10,619 nt of DNA from Bacteroidaceae bacterium (lineage in GTDB: Bacteria > Bacteroidota > Bacteroidia > Bacteroidales > Bacteroidaceae): contig CAAGLF010000086.1 of assembly GCA_900770705.1 (NCBI GenBank), positions 1-10,619 of the forward strand, read 5' to 3'. This document shows, piece after piece, positions 1 to 6,746 of this stretch. Every line of letters starts with the position of its first letter. Positions within the stretch are counted from its first letter, which is position 1. Both the position numbers and the translations under genes were made by a program. The notes below the pieces were generated by a model. That model saw only the letters and a program-made list of their open reading frames with translations. It was not told the DNA's origin and did no database searches.

Positions 1-542
1 ACGGACTGCATCATCAAATCCGTGACTTACCAGAGGCTGATGTCATCGTTCATAGCGGTGACATCAGCCATAATGGTACAGAGAGCGAGGTGCTTGATTT
101 CCTGAATTGGTTCATAGGACTACCATATCCTCACAAAATCTTCGTCACAGGCAATCATGACCTGTGTCTGTGGGACGCAGAAGCCATTGAAGACTTGCCA
201 GCCAATGTCTATTTCCTTCAGGATAGCGGATGTGAGATAAGCGGAGTGAATTACTTCGGACTGGCCTATAACCATCCGGAAGAACTGATTCCTGATGATA
301 CAGACATCGTCGTCACCCACGAGCCACCGATTATGATTCTCGACAAATCGGCTGGAAACCACTGGGGGAATGCGCCTTTGAGGAATCGTGTGACAGAGAT
401 AAAACCTCGATACCATCTCTTTGGCCATGCTCACGAGAGCTTCGGTACACTGAAAGAAGACTGCACAATTTTTTCTAATGCCTCATTGCTAAATGAGAGA
501 AACAGAATGGTCAGAAAGCCGAGACTCTTCTTGTTAGAATAG
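1..542 (+). CDS. Metallophosphoesterase (calcineurin-like), 5' truncated by window edge
   Basis: The open frame runs from base 3 without a stop, so the start lies outside the window; the GTG at base 90 is internal. About 179 residues are visible. Three of the usual metal-binding motif groups can be read: a GD motif (HSGDIS, bases about 51-68), GNHD (about 150-161), and near the C-terminus THEPP followed by GHAHE. The first motif (DxH, usually SDTHG) is cut: only its final Gly followed by LHH is visible. Motif order and small size fit the short class III metallophosphoesterases of the MPPED1/UPF0046 type, which use two metal ions to hydrolyse phosphoesters; the substrate is unknown. No membrane segment is visible. 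It is the only + strand gene, is converging on a broken mobilization remnant, and its GC (about 47%) is clearly below that of the genes to the right (commonly 55-60%), which suggests horizontal acquisition. The family call is firm; the biological role is not known. Confidence 0.88.
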   Translation, partial: GLHHQIRDLPEADVIVHSGDISHNGTESEVLDFLNWFIGLPYPHKIFVTGNHDLCLWDAEAIEDLPANVYFLQDSGCEISGVNYFGLAYNHPEELIPDDTDIVVTHEPPIMILDKSAGNHWGNAPLRNRVTEIKPRYHLFGHAHESFGTLKEDCTIFSNASLLNERNRMVRKPRLFLLE

Positions 543-595
543 CTCCAATTAACATGTGAGTTCTGAATAAAACAGTTTTTCTCATAACATTAATC

Positions 596-634
596 GCCCA
601 AAAGGACTACCGCCGTGGGCTTGTTTTCTTCTTT
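596..634 (+). terminator. Weak candidate terminator after the metallophosphoesterase gene
   Basis: GCCCA (596-600) and TGGGC (616-620) can pair as a 5-bp stem, followed by a T-rich stretch (621-634). It lies about 55 bases after the + strand stop codon. The stem is short and overlaps the last codons of the remnant on the other strand, so it may be fortuitous. Confidence 0.25.
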
Positions 635-1175
635 TCACCCCATGGCAAATCCGACTTAGAGCCACCTCCTCCAGTTCCCACATGAGTCTGTGCAGGTCCG
701 CCGCTTGCGAGCATGAAGGTAGCTCCGAGCAGTCGGGCTTGCGCCTCGCTCACCTGTTCCTGCGGTTCAAAGACGGCATTGACAAACTCTTCGTCTGTCA
801 GTTCCCCTCGATAATGCTTCTGGGCAATGTCGACGGGAATGTCATATTTTATATCATCGAAACGCTCGTCTCGACCCTCGTCCAGATATGCTGGGAGGGA
901 TTGAGGTAGTTCGGCACGAAGATTCTCTCGAGTTCTGCTCCCGAAGACAGGCGGTAACGTCTTGGGTACGCCACTCTATTGAGGCGATCAATCTGATTGT
1001 CTTTGGCACTTATTAACATACAAAGACGGTTGATTTCAGACTGCAGTCTGCTGATGGTTGCTTCAAGTGCTTTCTGCCTTTCGGATGACTGCCCCAACTG
1101 CGTGCGGTGTTCCTGCTCCATTGTCTTCATCTTTTCCTTCAGGTTAGCCAGCCGACCTTTCAAGGTTGCATAGTT
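607..1175 (-). pseudogene. Decayed C-terminal remnant of a probable mobilization relaxase (MobV/Pre type)
   Basis: Two minus-strand frames together read as one protein tail. The first (1175 to about 873, stop at 849) has no ATG and is preceded by an in-frame stop at 1178-1176. It encodes a roughly 60-residue charged coiled coil (heptad-like, ending SAKDNQIDRLNR), then RYRLSSGAEL and IPNYLNPSQHIWTRV-like sequence (VPNYLNPSQHIW). The second (about 870 to 607) continues DERFDDIKYDIPVD, AQKHYRGELTDEEF and a Gly-rich tail THVGTGGGGSKSDLPWGEKK, ending at TAG 609-607. Adding one base near 871-872 joins them smoothly, so a single-base deletion is likely. A long coiled coil followed by a Gly-rich basic tail resembles the C-termini of Bacteroides MobV/Pre plasmid-mobilization proteins, as far as I recall the family. 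The catalytic N-terminal domain is absent. The remnant character is well supported; the family name is inference from memory. Confidence 0.5.
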
Positions 1176-1178
1176 TTA

Positions 1179-1365
1179 AAACATCCCCCGGCGTGTGCCT
1201 GCTTCCCTTCCCCCCCACTGCCAGCCCATCCCTTGCTTCGGAACAGGCAAAAAGCAGTCCGCTCCCTTCACGTGGAAATGGGGGAAGCGGACTTTTGTGC
1301 GTACAGGCTTTGGATAACTCTCTCTTCCCCTCCCTGTGGCGGGGCGGGGGAGTTGTCCCCAAGTT
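1179..1365. other. Non-coding GC-rich block with hairpins
   Basis: No credible gene lies here. The block begins at a 10-bp palindrome GTTTTAAAAC (1173-1182), which is also where the relaxase remnant breaks off. It contains runs of C (near 1209-1217), a strong hairpin at 1257-1292 and a second imperfect one, CCCCTCCC against GGGGCGGGG (about 1326-1349). C/G-run hairpin blocks like this occur as repeated intergenic elements in some Bacteroidales; whether this one is repeated elsewhere in the genome cannot be seen in the window. Confidence 0.45.
1249..1296 (-). terminator. Probable (bidirectional) terminator downstream of the HU gene
   Basis: A perfect 7-bp stem, GTCCGCT (1257-1263) with AGCGGAC (1286-1292), can be extended inward by C:G pairs. 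On the minus strand it is followed by TGC and five T (1253-1249), and on the plus strand by four T (1293-1296). It lies about 75 bases after the HU stop codon, so HU transcription could end here; it could also stop transcripts arriving from the left. Confidence 0.5.
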
Positions 1366-1638
1366 TTACTTAATGGCGTCTGCCAATTCGGCTCCTGCCT
1401 TGAACTTGATGACTTTCTTGGCGGGGATTTCTATCTTTTCTTTGGTGGCGGGGTTGATGCCCGTGCGTGCGGGACGCTCTGCTATGCAGAAGTTTCCAAA
1501 GCCCAGGAGAGCGACTTTGTCGCCGGCTTTCAGCGCACCGGCCACGGCTGCGAGTGTGGCTTCAACGGCCTTTTTCGATTCGGCTTTTCCTAATCCGGCA
1601 GCGGCTGCCACGGCATTTACGAGTTCAGTCTTGTTCAT
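1366..1638 (-). CDS. HU-family DNA-binding nucleoid protein
   Basis: This 90-residue protein is the usual length for HU. It binds DNA without strict sequence specificity as a dimer, bending DNA and helping compact the nucleoid. The N-terminal helices (MNKTELVNAV onward) lead to the signature GFGNF at residues 46-50. The beta-arm follows, with RPARTGINPATKEKI at 55-69 including the intercalating-type Pro63, and then the conserved C-terminal region IPAKKVIKFKAG. The ATG at 1638-1636 lacks a clear Shine-Dalgarno sequence, as is common in Bacteroidota. A consensus promoter lies upstream (1724-1754), giving a leader of roughly 80 nt, so the gene is probably a single-gene unit separate from porZ, 211 nt upstream. 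A hairpin with a T-run follows the gene. It belongs to the core chromosome, next to the decayed mobile DNA. HU paralogues are common in this phylum, so I give no numbered symbol. Confidence 0.95.
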   Translation of the reverse strand: MNKTELVNAVAAAAGLGKAESKKAVEATLAAVAGALKAGDKVALLGFGNFCIAERPARTGINPATKEKIEIPAKKVIKFKAGAELADAIK

Positions 1639-1723
1639 AATGTAGAGGTATTAGTGTAGTAAAAATAAAAAAATCGTAGGCGTATCAAGGGGTGATGATG
1701 GTCGTAACTACGTAATTCCTTGG

Positions 1724-1754
1724 CAAATATATAGGAAGACTGTCAAGAAGCAAA
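1724..1754 (-). promoter_or_regulatory. Bacteroidota-type promoter for the HU gene
   Basis: On the minus strand the -33 element TTTG (1754-1751) is followed after exactly 19 bases by the -7 element TATATTTG (1731-1724), a full match to the TAnnTTTG consensus of the phylum's primary sigma factor. Transcription would start near 1717, giving a leader of roughly 80 nt before the HU ATG. Confidence 0.7.
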
Positions 1755-1849
1755 ACTTTTAGCTGTTTTTTTTTGAAAAATGGGCAAAAAAGTACTACTT
1801 CCCGTGGTGTGGCTGGCGTTTTGAGGGGATGAAACAGGTTTTTTGTGGC

Positions 1850-4177
1850 TCAATGGACAACTGCCAGCTTGCCGGCGATGGCCTGCCGGCCGTCGGATGT
1901 GGCCACCAGAATGTAGTAGACTCCGGATGCAACGCGGTGGCCGGACTGGCTGAGGCAGTTCCATTGGAAGCTGCCGCCAATGCTGCGACCGGTGGCTACG
2001 ATCTGGCCCCCAATGGTGGCTATCTTGATTTCTGCGTCTTCGGTCAGCCCCGTGATGTTGACGCCGCTGTCTGCTCGGCGCACGGGGTTGGGGTATACGT
2101 GCAGCTTCGCTTTGTCGAGGGTTTCCTCGGGGCGGGTGGCTTCGCTCTGGTAGGCGCACAGTCCGTTTTCGGTGCCGATGAAGATTTCGCCGGTCTCGGT
2201 GTCGGGGGCGATGGAGAGTATTTTGTCAGCCAGGATGGGGCTGTTTTCTGTGGTGAAGTGCTCAAGGGTGGCTGTTCCGTCCGCACTGACGAGGTAGACT
2301 CCGCTGCCATCGGTGCCGATCCATTTGCGGTTGGCGCCGTCGACGGCTATGGCGGTGACGGGTACGCCGTCGAGCAGGTAGTCGGCGTAGTTGGTGCCGT
2401 CGTTGCGGGGTATCTTGATCTGTGTAATCTGGAAGTCGGTGTCGTGCCACTTTTCAGGTTCGGTGACGACGAATACTCCTTCGGGGCTGCCGAGCCATAC
2501 CCAGCCGTTGTCGTCTTCGGCCAGGGCGTAGGTGGCGGAGAAGGAGTAGGATCGGCCGTCCTGGTTGGTCACGCTGCTACGGAAGGTGGATGTGTCGTCG
2601 GCATCGTTGTCGATGGTGCCGTTCCAGTCGAGGCAGAGGAAGCCGGGAAGGCTGTTGCCATGCCATTTTTGCGAGGAGAGCCAGAGGCGTCCGCTCCGGT
2701 CGAAGAGGGATTTTTCGATGACGCGGGCCATATTGATGCCTTCGACGTAGATCTTCTTCCATTCGCCGTCGGGGGTGAGTATGCGGATGATGGTGTCGTT
2801 GTACATATTCATTATCCACAGGTTGTTGTCGTTGTCGTAGACGAGTCCATCGGTGCGGAGGTAGAGGCTGTTGGTGTAGCCTGTGGCTATGCGCAGGGGG
2901 GAGTTCTCGTGATTGTAGAAGTTCTCCAGTCTGCCTGCCCGGAATTCATAGAGGCCGTAGTTGCCGCTGCCGGCGAAGAGGTGGCTGGGGTCGCGGGGGT
3001 CTTGTGCCACGGAGGTGAGGTTGACAAAGGGGTAGCCGGTTTGCTCGGATATGCCCTCCTCTTCGATGGAACTCCACACGCCGTCTTCATACATCAGGAG
3101 CGTGCCGGCATTCATCGTGCGGTTGTAGAAGTCGTTGACGCCGCCCGCGACGAGCAGTCTGCCGCCTTCCATACGCAGATAGTTGCAGAGGTCGCGCCGG
3201 GGTCCATAGCCGCCTATGGTGTCGCCGGCGGCGCACAGGGTGTCGGCGTCGAGGGTATAGCTGCACAGGCCTTCGTAGCCCTTGGCCAGCCAGTATTTCC
3301 CGTCGTTGTCGATGGCGATGGTGGCCCAGGCCTCCGGCGAGGCGATGGCGTGCTCGGAGGAGTCGCTGACGGTTTGTTCGTAGACGGCGGTCTGGGTCTG
3401 GTTGGCCAGAATGAGGTGGTTCTTGCCGACGAATACGCGGCTATAGTACGTCGCCTTCACCAGGTCGAATTTGCCGGTTTCCTTGTTGAGTTTCCAAAAG
3501 CCACCACCCAGTTCGGCTGTGGGGGCATAAGGGGAGATGACGAAGAAGTCGCCGCCGAAGCTGACGAACTTGTCGATCAGTGTCCAGTAGAGTGGCTTCC
3601 AGTTGTCGGGGGCGTCGGGATTGCCGCTGAGCGGGCAGGCATAGAGCCGGGATGGCTGCATGGCATAGAGCACGCCGTCGTGGATGGCTGCTGCCGAAAT
3701 GAACTTGCCGAGCCTGTAGTATCCCTGGAGGGTCTCCTTGCGCAAGTTGAGGAGCACGACTCCGTCGGGCATTCCCAAAACGGCATAGTCGCCATCGACA
3801 AAGAGAGAGTTGACGAGGGTGGTGCTGGCTGAGGAGCTCTTCAGGTAGGAAAGACCGCAGATGGTGCCGTCGGGACGGAGCAGGTCGATCATCAGGTCGC
3901 TGTAGACAATCACTATGCAGTCGAGTTCGCGGCTGTAGTCCATCTTCTGTATGGAGCGTCCGTGCAGGGTACCTTCGGAGGAGAGCAGGGTGTAGGTGCC
4001 TGCTTCGGTGTCGTAGCGGAGCAGGTTGCCCCCGAATGATGCGTAGATGTATTGCTGGGTGGGGAGGACTTGCGTGGAGTTGTGGTAGGACAGATAGGCG
4101 GTCCATTCGCCGATGGCGCCGGCTTGGGCCGTGAAGGGCAGGAGAAGGGCGAGGAGTAGGGCTGCTGCGGACTTCAT
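1850..4177 (-). CDS. porZ: PorZ, type IX secretion system surface beta-propeller protein
   Basis: The 775-residue product nearly matches the 776 residues of Porphyromonas gingivalis PorZ. It has a signal peptide (hydrophobic residues 4-18, probable cleavage after TAQA at 16-19). A long all-beta region follows with repeated propeller blades: the early motif GEWTAYLSYHNSTQV, then later blades such as WIGTDGSGVYLV and IFIGTENGLCAY in the style of two-component-regulator propellers. A C-terminal T9SS sorting-type domain covers about residues 692-775, opening with VYPNPV and closing with GVYYILVATSDGRQ...GKLAVV. In P. gingivalis, PorZ sits on the outer surface, binds anionic LPS and hands it to the PorU sortase complex for anchoring cargo; its sorting domain is kept, not cleaved. 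The ATG is set by the signal peptide. It lies 147 nt after rdgB with no consensus promoter in the gap, so it may be co-transcribed. The identification rests on domain order, length and motifs; a paralogous propeller protein is a less likely alternative. Confidence 0.85.
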   Translation of the reverse strand: MKSAAALLLALLLPFTAQAGAIGEWTAYLSYHNSTQVLPTQQYIYASFGGNLLRYDTEAGTYTLLSSEGTLHGRSIQKMDYSRELDCIVIVYSDLMIDLLRPDGTICGLSYLKSSSASTTLVNSLFVDGDYAVLGMPDGVVLLNLRKETLQGYYRLGKFISAAAIHDGVLYAMQPSRLYACPLSGNPDAPDNWKPLYWTLIDKFVSFGGDFFVISPYAPTAELGGGFWKLNKETGKFDLVKATYYSRVFVGKNHLILANQTQTAVYEQTVSDSSEHAIASPEAWATIAIDNDGKYWLAKGYEGLCSYTLDADTLCAAGDTIGGYGPRRDLCNYLRMEGGRLLVAGGVNDFYNRTMNAGTLLMYEDGVWSSIEEEGISEQTGYPFVNLTSVAQDPRDPSHLFAGSGNYGLYEFRAGRLENFYNHENSPLRIATGYTNSLYLRTDGLVYDNDNNLWIMNMYNDTIIRILTPDGEWKKIYVEGINMARVIEKSLFDRSGRLWLSSQKWHGNSLPGFLCLDWNGTIDNDADDTSTFRSSVTNQDGRSYSFSATYALAEDDNGWVWLGSPEGVFVVTEPEKWHDTDFQITQIKIPRNDGTNYADYLLDGVPVTAIAVDGANRKWIGTDGSGVYLVSADGTATLEHFTTENSPILADKILSIAPDTETGEIFIGTENGLCAYQSEATRPEETLDKAKLHVYPNPVRRADSGVNITGLTEDAEIKIATIGGQIVATGRSIGGSFQWNCLSQSGHRVASGVYYILVATSDGRQAIAGKLAVVH

Positions 4178-4229
4178 AAATATATATGTGTGTGGTTATA
4201 TGGGGGAAAGTTTGTCGGAGATAGTAGCG

Positions 4230-4246
4230 ATTTCCGGCTTGGAAAT
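4230..4246. other. Small palindrome between rdgB and porZ
   Basis: ATTTCC (4230-4235) pairs with GGAAAT (4241-4246) around a 5-base loop in the 147-nt gap. No T-run follows on either strand, so it is not a standard terminator, and I see no TAnnTTTG promoter in this gap. Its meaning is open. Confidence 0.25.
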
Positions 4247-4324
4247 GGAAATTCTCGCCTTTGTAGTGTTTCGTATAGGCACGGAAATACTGCGGCCTTA
4301 CTATGCGAGGCTCTCCTGGGGGAA

Positions 4325-4915
4325 TCAGATGCTTTCGGACTGCAGGAAGTCGCAGAGTTTGCGTACTGCCCGGGCCCGGTGGCTGATGGTGTTTTTCACC
4401 TCGACGCCCAGTTCGGCAAAGGTCTTGCCGGCTTCCTCTGGGGCAAAGACGGGGTCGTAGCCAAAGCCCTGGTCGCCGTGGCGTTCGGTGGTGATGTGGC
4501 CTTGCACGATACCTTCAAAGAGATGTTCCTTGCCATCGAGGATGAGCGCGATGGCGGTGCGGAAACGGGCGGAGCGGTCTTCCTTGCCCTGCAGCTCATG
4601 GAGGAGCTTGGTGGTGTTGGCTTCCGTGTCGTTGCGGTCGGCATAGGCATAGCGGGCGGTGTGTACGCCGGGGGCTCCGCCGAGTGCCGTCACTTCCAGT
4701 CCGGTGTCGTCGGCAAAGCAGTCGAGGCCGTAGCGCTCGTAGACGTATCTGGCTTTGGCCAGGGCATTCTCTTCGAGTGTGTCGGCATCCTCGGGAATGT
4801 CTTCGTGGCAGTCGATGTCTGCCAATGAGAGTATCTGGAACTTTTCGCCCACCATCGCGCTGATTTCGCTGAGCTTATGGGCGTTGTTGGTGGCGAAGAC
4901 GAGTTTTCTTTTCAT
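4325..4915 (-). CDS. rdgB: XTP/dITP diphosphatase (non-canonical purine NTP pyrophosphatase)
   Basis: This 196-residue enzyme of the Ham1/RdgB family hydrolyses dITP, dXTP and ITP to the monophosphate plus pyrophosphate, keeping deaminated purines out of DNA and RNA. Family motifs are all present: the nucleotide-binding start FATNNAHKLSEI (residues 7-18), FADDTGLEV (67-75) with the catalytic-type Asp69-Asp70, GGAPGVHTARYA (79-90), GFGYDPVF (150-157) and SHRARA (178-183). The start was placed at ATG 4915-4913, because the family begins directly with the KLVFATNN strand. The same frame stays open far upstream, but only because of the high GC. It lies 44 nt after the glycosyltransferase and is probably in the leuS operon. 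Length is normal for the family. Confidence 0.96.
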   Translation of the reverse strand: MKRKLVFATNNAHKLSEISAMVGEKFQILSLADIDCHEDIPEDADTLEENALAKARYVYERYGLDCFADDTGLEVTALGGAPGVHTARYAYADRNDTEANTTKLLHELQGKEDRSARFRTAIALILDGKEHLFEGIVQGHITTERHGDQGFGYDPVFAPEEAGKTFAELGVEVKNTISHRARAVRKLCDFLQSESI

Positions 4916-4959
4916 ATTATGGATAGGATGTTTTCTATAAGAACGAGGCAGGGGGATAC

Positions 4960-5772
4960 TTATTGTTGTACAATGTGCAGGGGTATGCCGCCGATTTCGG
5001 CTGCCATATCTGAGAAGGAGGACCAGTAGCTGCCCAGCAGCCGGCGGGTGCGCGCCAGGCTCCATAGCTGGATGGCAGCCTCCTGCATACCTTCGAGGGT
5101 GGAGCGGCTGCTTGTTCCGAAGTCGGTCTGTATGTGGAAGCCGTAGCGGCGGAGAAACCGCCGTTTCAGTGCCTCGTCGTCGCTGGCCAGGTAGAAACGG
5201 ACGTTTGTGTTGGCTTCTATCTCCAGCTCGATGGCTTTGGCGAAAGCCTGTTCGGGGCTTTTTTTGATAGAGACGGAGTTGTCTGTGCGTCGGATGTGAA
5301 TGCCGATGGTGTTGTCGGCGAAGTGGGCCGTGCGCCTGTCCACCTGCTGTTGGAGGGATGGAAGCAGACGCAGCTGTCGGCTCAGCTCCGGCGGATAGTC
5401 GCAGAGTGGGAAGCAGGTGGAAATGTACAATGTCTGTCCTGTCCTCAGATAGTGGTGTATGTCTCCCTGCCGGTCCGGATGGAAGTTGGCGACTTGCCGG
5501 GAGTACAGGCAGTGGCGCAACAAACCAGGCAGGTGGAGGTTCTTGCGTTCGTCGGGAATGTTCCACCAGTGCCGGGGAGTGATGTGCAGGTGGTCGGTGT
5601 CGAGCGGCTGGAACAATTCGTGGAAGCCGGCACTGCATTCCGGCTGACGATCTGCCCACTCCACTCGGATGCTGCCTCCTCCCATCTGCCGGCTGACGGC
5701 CAGTGCGGACAGCAGCGTGCGCAGCCGGTTGCATAGCCCGCCTTGGGGTACAAGAAGCAGCTGTGGTCTCAT
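4960..5772 (-). CDS. Fucosyltransferase-like glycosyltransferase (GT-B, NodZ/FUT8 superfamily-like)
   Basis: This 270-residue protein lacks an obvious signal peptide or membrane helix and is probably cytoplasmic. Near the N-terminus it has PQGGLCNRLRTLLSAL (residues 9-24), the Gly-rich turn seen in fucosyltransferase-type enzymes (usually GGLGNR/Q; here Cys replaces the second Gly). In the second half it has IGIHIRRTDNSVS (156-168), matching the HxRRTD motif that binds the GDP part of GDP-fucose in NodZ, FUT8 and O-fucosyltransferases. FYLASDDE (193-200) and a C-terminal stretch GSYWSSFSDMAAEIGG (247-262) also fit the fold. Donor and acceptor are unknown; a role in envelope polysaccharide or glycoprotein synthesis is inference. 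The ATG (5772-5770) overlaps the yitT stop in an ATGA arrangement, so translation is probably coupled; rdgB follows after 44 nt. The superfamily call is moderately strong, and the sugar specificity is not established. Confidence 0.68.
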   Translation of the reverse strand: MRPQLLLVPQGGLCNRLRTLLSALAVSRQMGGGSIRVEWADRQPECSAGFHELFQPLDTDHLHITPRHWWNIPDERKNLHLPGLLRHCLYSRQVANFHPDRQGDIHHYLRTGQTLYISTCFPLCDYPPELSRQLRLLPSLQQQVDRRTAHFADNTIGIHIRRTDNSVSIKKSPEQAFAKAIELEIEANTNVRFYLASDDEALKRRFLRRYGFHIQTDFGTSSRSTLEGMQEAAIQLWSLARTRRLLGSYWSSFSDMAAEIGGIPLHIVQQ

Positions 5773-6707
5773 TTCTTTTCGGCCTTGACCTTGATCTTGT
5801 CGAAGCCTTCGCCGAACACGCCGATGACTTTCGATTGCGATACGAAAGCGTTGGGGTCGATGTTCTGTATGATACGGAAGATGTTGGTGCTTTCGCGCTT
5901 CTTGGCCAACACTACCAGTACCTTGCTCTCGTTCTTGGTGTACCAGCCCTGCCCGTTGAGCACAGTGACGCCGCGGCCGGTCTCGTTGATGGCCGCGGCA
6001 ATCTCGTCGTAGCGGCGGGAGAAGATCAGGAATTGCACGGATTGCCGTCCGCGGTCCACCACATAGTCGAGCAGCAGGTTGGTGATGATCAGGGTGCAGT
6101 AGCCATAGAGCAGTGTTTGTATGTTGCCCGACGGTGTCAGCAGGCTGGAGGTGATGATGATCAGGTCGCAGAGCATCATAATCTGTCCCAGCGTCACGTC
6201 CTTGTACTTGTTGATGATGGCTGCGATGATATCCGTGCCGCCGGTAGAGCCATTGGTCAGGAATATCGTGCCGAGTCCCACGCCTTCGATAGCAGCTCCG
6301 AGGATACAACTCATAAAGGCGTTGTCCTTGACAAACTGCGGGAGGCCTTGTGCCGAAGTCGCTACCTCCGGATGGGAGGCGGCATACGCCAGTGCCAGCT
6401 CTTTGGCGGCTCCCAGCAGGAAAGTCAGCATAAAGACGGCGTAGATGGTCTTGATGCAGAACTTCCATCCCAGCACCTTGATGGCGATGGCAAGCAGGAT
6501 GATGTTGACCAGAAAGAAGGTGTATTGCACTGAGAAGCCGGTGGCGTAGAAGATGACGGCACCCGCACCGGCAACGCCTCCGGTGGTGATTTCATACGGC
6601 AATTGGAAGCAGGTGAACCCCACTGCGTAGGCGATGAGGCCAAGGGTTATCCAGAGATAGTCCCGGAATTCCTGGAAGAATGATGTGTGGAAGGTGGTGG
6701 GCTGCAT
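5769..6707 (-). CDS. YitT-family integral membrane protein with DUF2179 domain
   Basis: The 312-residue protein has hydrophobic segments at roughly residues 17-35, 46-76, 84-106, 131-150, 174-191 and 197-214, followed by a soluble C-terminal DUF2179 domain (about 222-305) containing GRGVTVLNGQGWYT. Characteristic YitT motifs are present: PYEITTGGVAG (37-47) and the paired NGSTGGTDIIA (152-162). It sits in the inner membrane. The family is widespread, but its substrate or function is not established, so no transport role should be assumed. The gene starts 39 nt after leuS with no promoter of its own visible and overlaps the start of the glycosyltransferase gene by 4 nt. Length and domain order are normal for the family. 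Confidence 0.9.
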   Translation of the reverse strand: MQPTTFHTSFFQEFRDYLWITLGLIAYAVGFTCFQLPYEITTGGVAGAGAVIFYATGFSVQYTFFLVNIILLAIAIKVLGWKFCIKTIYAVFMLTFLLGAAKELALAYAASHPEVATSAQGLPQFVKDNAFMSCILGAAIEGVGLGTIFLTNGSTGGTDIIAAIINKYKDVTLGQIMMLCDLIIITSSLLTPSGNIQTLLYGYCTLIITNLLLDYVVDRGRQSVQFLIFSRRYDEIAAAINETGRGVTVLNGQGWYTKNESKVLVVLAKKRESTNIFRIIQNIDPNAFVSQSKVIGVFGEGFDKIKVKAEKK

Positions 6708-6746
6708 AGCTGTTCTTGGAAAAAAGGGTGGGTCGATGTGGAAGAC

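Noticed and set aside
682..909. + strand 75-codon frame opposite the mobilization remnant
   Set aside because: No motif, and the minus strand gives a coherent protein tail over the same bases.
1166..1645. + strand reading frame across the hairpin block and antisense to HU
   Set aside because: Low-complexity translation, opposite the HU gene, and no domain; a shadow frame.
1829..3832. Long + strand open frame of 667 codons opposite porZ
   Set aside because: It is a reverse-complement shadow of porZ in GC-rich DNA: low-complexity Val/Gly/Ala/Glu composition, no recognisable motif, and the porZ strand has clear family features.
4916..5734. Upstream extension of the rdgB frame to a 469-residue product
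   Set aside because: The extension lies opposite or out of frame with the glycosyltransferase, is Pro/Arg/His rich, and RdgB proteins start at KLVFATNN. It is an open frame caused by high GC, not a fusion.
5773..6468. Upstream extension of the glycosyltransferase frame to 502 residues
   Set aside because: It runs through yitT in another frame with unnatural composition; the ATGA start at 5772 and the GGLCNR motif near the N-terminus fix the real start.
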